In this document: positions 63,067-64,000 of the stretch, piece after piece
How the letters are laid out: each line of letters starts with the position of its first letter
Numbering within the stretch: position 1 is the stretch's first letter
DNA from: Mycobacterium sp. SMC-8
GTDB lineage: Bacteria; Actinomycetota; Actinomycetes; Mycobacteriales; Mycobacteriaceae
Assembly: GCF_025263565.1 (NCBI RefSeq)
Contig: NZ_CP079865.1
Coordinates: 1-64,000 of the forward strand
DNA: 64,000 nt
Reading direction: 5' to 3'
Notes under the pieces: generated by a model
What the model saw: the letters and a program-made list of their open reading frames with translations, nothing else
Database searches by the model: none
What the model was told of the DNA's origin: nothing
Program-made: the position numbers and the translations under genes

Positions 63067-63837
63067 TCAGGGCGTGGGAGGGCACCAAACTTCCTGGACT
63101 GCTCTGCAATCCGCGACAGCTTGCGGGTCTACGACCTCGATGTCACGAAGCACGGAATCACAATCACCCAAGGAGCACCCATGGTCGGTCAGTGCCTTCA
63201 TCCAACTCACCAGCACGGTCATTGAACGAGTTCCATCCTCGGAAGATCCGGTAGCCCACGCACGACCAAACGTGGCGGCCGCACTGTCGAGAAACGCTCT
63301 GTGCACCACCCGATATGCTTTGTCGAACTCCGATCGAGCCATCCAACCGTACGCAACTAGTTGCGGCACACCGATTTCGCGTTCGATGACGCTTGGGCTC
63401 GCAAGGCGAAGGGCAGCGCTCCACTGTTCACGAGCGGTAGCCGGGTATCCGTGTGGCGAAGTGGGCTGAAGCATCAGCAGGTACCGACCGCCTTCCGAGT
63501 AATCGGCCCGTCGCCAATCTGGGTCTCGCCCGGGCACCGCTATAGCCGGGGGCGCATGCAGGGTCGTGCGGTCCCAGGTCGGCGGCGGAGGCTGTAGCGA
63601 AGCAATTGCGCACACTCTTTTTAGTGCTGAGCTGAGCTGTCTCAGCCTGTTCGCGTAGTCCAGCAGGGGATAACTCTTTAGTGAGGTGTAGTTGCCGCAC
63701 AGCTCAACCTCAGTTTGAACGTGGAACTCGCGCGTCCAGGCACATGCTTGATCGACGACGTTCGCCAGATACGTATGCTGCCGCGCGAGCTCGGCGCGCC
63801 AAGCTTCACCATCTACCTCCTGCGGCAGCGAATCCAT
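63067..63837 (-). CDS. Hypothetical protein of island C
   Basis: A 256-residue soluble, helix-rich protein (MDSLPQEVDGEAWRAELARQ, REQWSAALRLASPSVIEREI, EFDKAYRVVHRAFLDSAAAT). It starts two bases after the stop of the upstream gene, so the two are in one operon. No family recognised; the ordered helices suggest a scaffold or binding role only. Confidence 0.55.
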   Translation of the reverse strand: MDSLPQEVDGEAWRAELARQHTYLANVVDQACAWTREFHVQTEVELCGNYTSLKSYPLLDYANRLRQLSSALKRVCAIASLQPPPPTWDRTTLHAPPAIAVPGRDPDWRRADYSEGGRYLLMLQPTSPHGYPATAREQWSAALRLASPSVIEREIGVPQLVAYGWMARSEFDKAYRVVHRAFLDSAAATFGRAWATGSSEDGTRSMTVLVSWMKALTDHGCSLGDCDSVLRDIEVVDPQAVADCRAVQEVWCPPTP

Positions 63838-63839
63838 TG

Positions 63840-64000
63840 TCAGGATGAACCGCCTGCAGCGTCGAAAATTGCAGTGATCCAGCCGGTTTCCCGACTGTCG
63901 AGGTAGGCATTTGCTGCGGCGTAGATCATGTCTTCCAGCGGCAGGTCCGCCTGCATTGCCCCGCAGTTGTCGTCAGCTATCCACCCCAGGACCACCTCAA
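63840..64000 (-). CDS. Hypothetical protein of island C, 5' part outside window
   Basis: The last 53 residues of an acidic protein (LPLEDMIYAAANAYLDSRET) ending at 63840. It is the upstream partner of the gene at 63067 and continues beyond the window. No family recognised. Confidence 0.5.
   Translation of the reverse strand, partial: EVVLGWIADDNCGAMQADLPLEDMIYAAANAYLDSRETGWITAIFDAAGGSS

Overview
The window is high-GC actinobacterial DNA, most likely from an environmental mycobacterium (Mycolicibacterium or a relative). The indications are an EspR-type regulator, a wax-ester synthase/DGAT-type acyltransferase, small secreted mycobacterial proteins, and phage islands built like phiRv1/phiRv2. 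It has two halves: chromosomal genes at about 1-21,300, and a stack of mobile DNA at about 21,300-64,000.

Chromosomal part. A broken dctA (dicarboxylate uptake) lies divergent to a CitA/DcuS-type sensor kinase and its response regulator. Then come a frameshifted beta-propeller protein, two STAS proteins around a CsbD-like stress protein, a binding-protein remnant, a small secreted protein, an MFS exporter, and a GDT1-type Mn2+/Ca2+ transporter preceded by a recognisable yybP-ykoY manganese riboswitch. Next are a Tat-exported formamidase-like protein, a frameshifted ClC channel, a GNAT enzyme, a frameshifted WS/DGAT, a secreted protein with an acidic tail, an aldo/keto reductase, a GreA-like factor coupled to an HPF-like protein, an HdeD-like protein and an EspR paralogue. 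Several of these genes carry exactly one single-base frameshift, so either the assembly has indel errors or decay is recent.

Mobile part. An IS3 element (21.3-26.1 kb) is split by a three-gene Tn554-like transposon (tnpA, tnpB, tnpC). Then come an Mrr-type nuclease, a GIY-YIG protein and island A (to about 41.0 kb). Island A is a compact phage satellite with integrase, excisionase, RepA-like ATPase, WhiB-like protein, scaffold and capsid genes. Its capsid gene is cut by an IS1380 element, and it also carries an IS256 element that is itself split by a second Tn554-like transposon (tnpA, tnpB). Island B (about 41.0-59.26 kb) lies between a 3' fragment of a tRNA and the intact tRNA with anticodon UAA. 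It carries its own integrase, a RepA-like ATPase cassette, small phage genes, a probable toxin-antitoxin-chaperone (HigB-HigA-SecB) operon, and a tape-measure gene broken by IS3 and by two nested IS21 elements; the outer IS21 carries two passenger genes. Beyond the tRNA, a third integrase, an excisionase and a helicase-like ATPase begin island C, which runs off the window.

The most notable pattern is that both Tn554-like transposons sit in transposase genes immediately before the codons of the motif holding the third catalytic acidic residue (DNALAE in IS3, PQERLN in IS256). Both have similar inverted ends and a 6-base spacer at the tnpA-proximal end.
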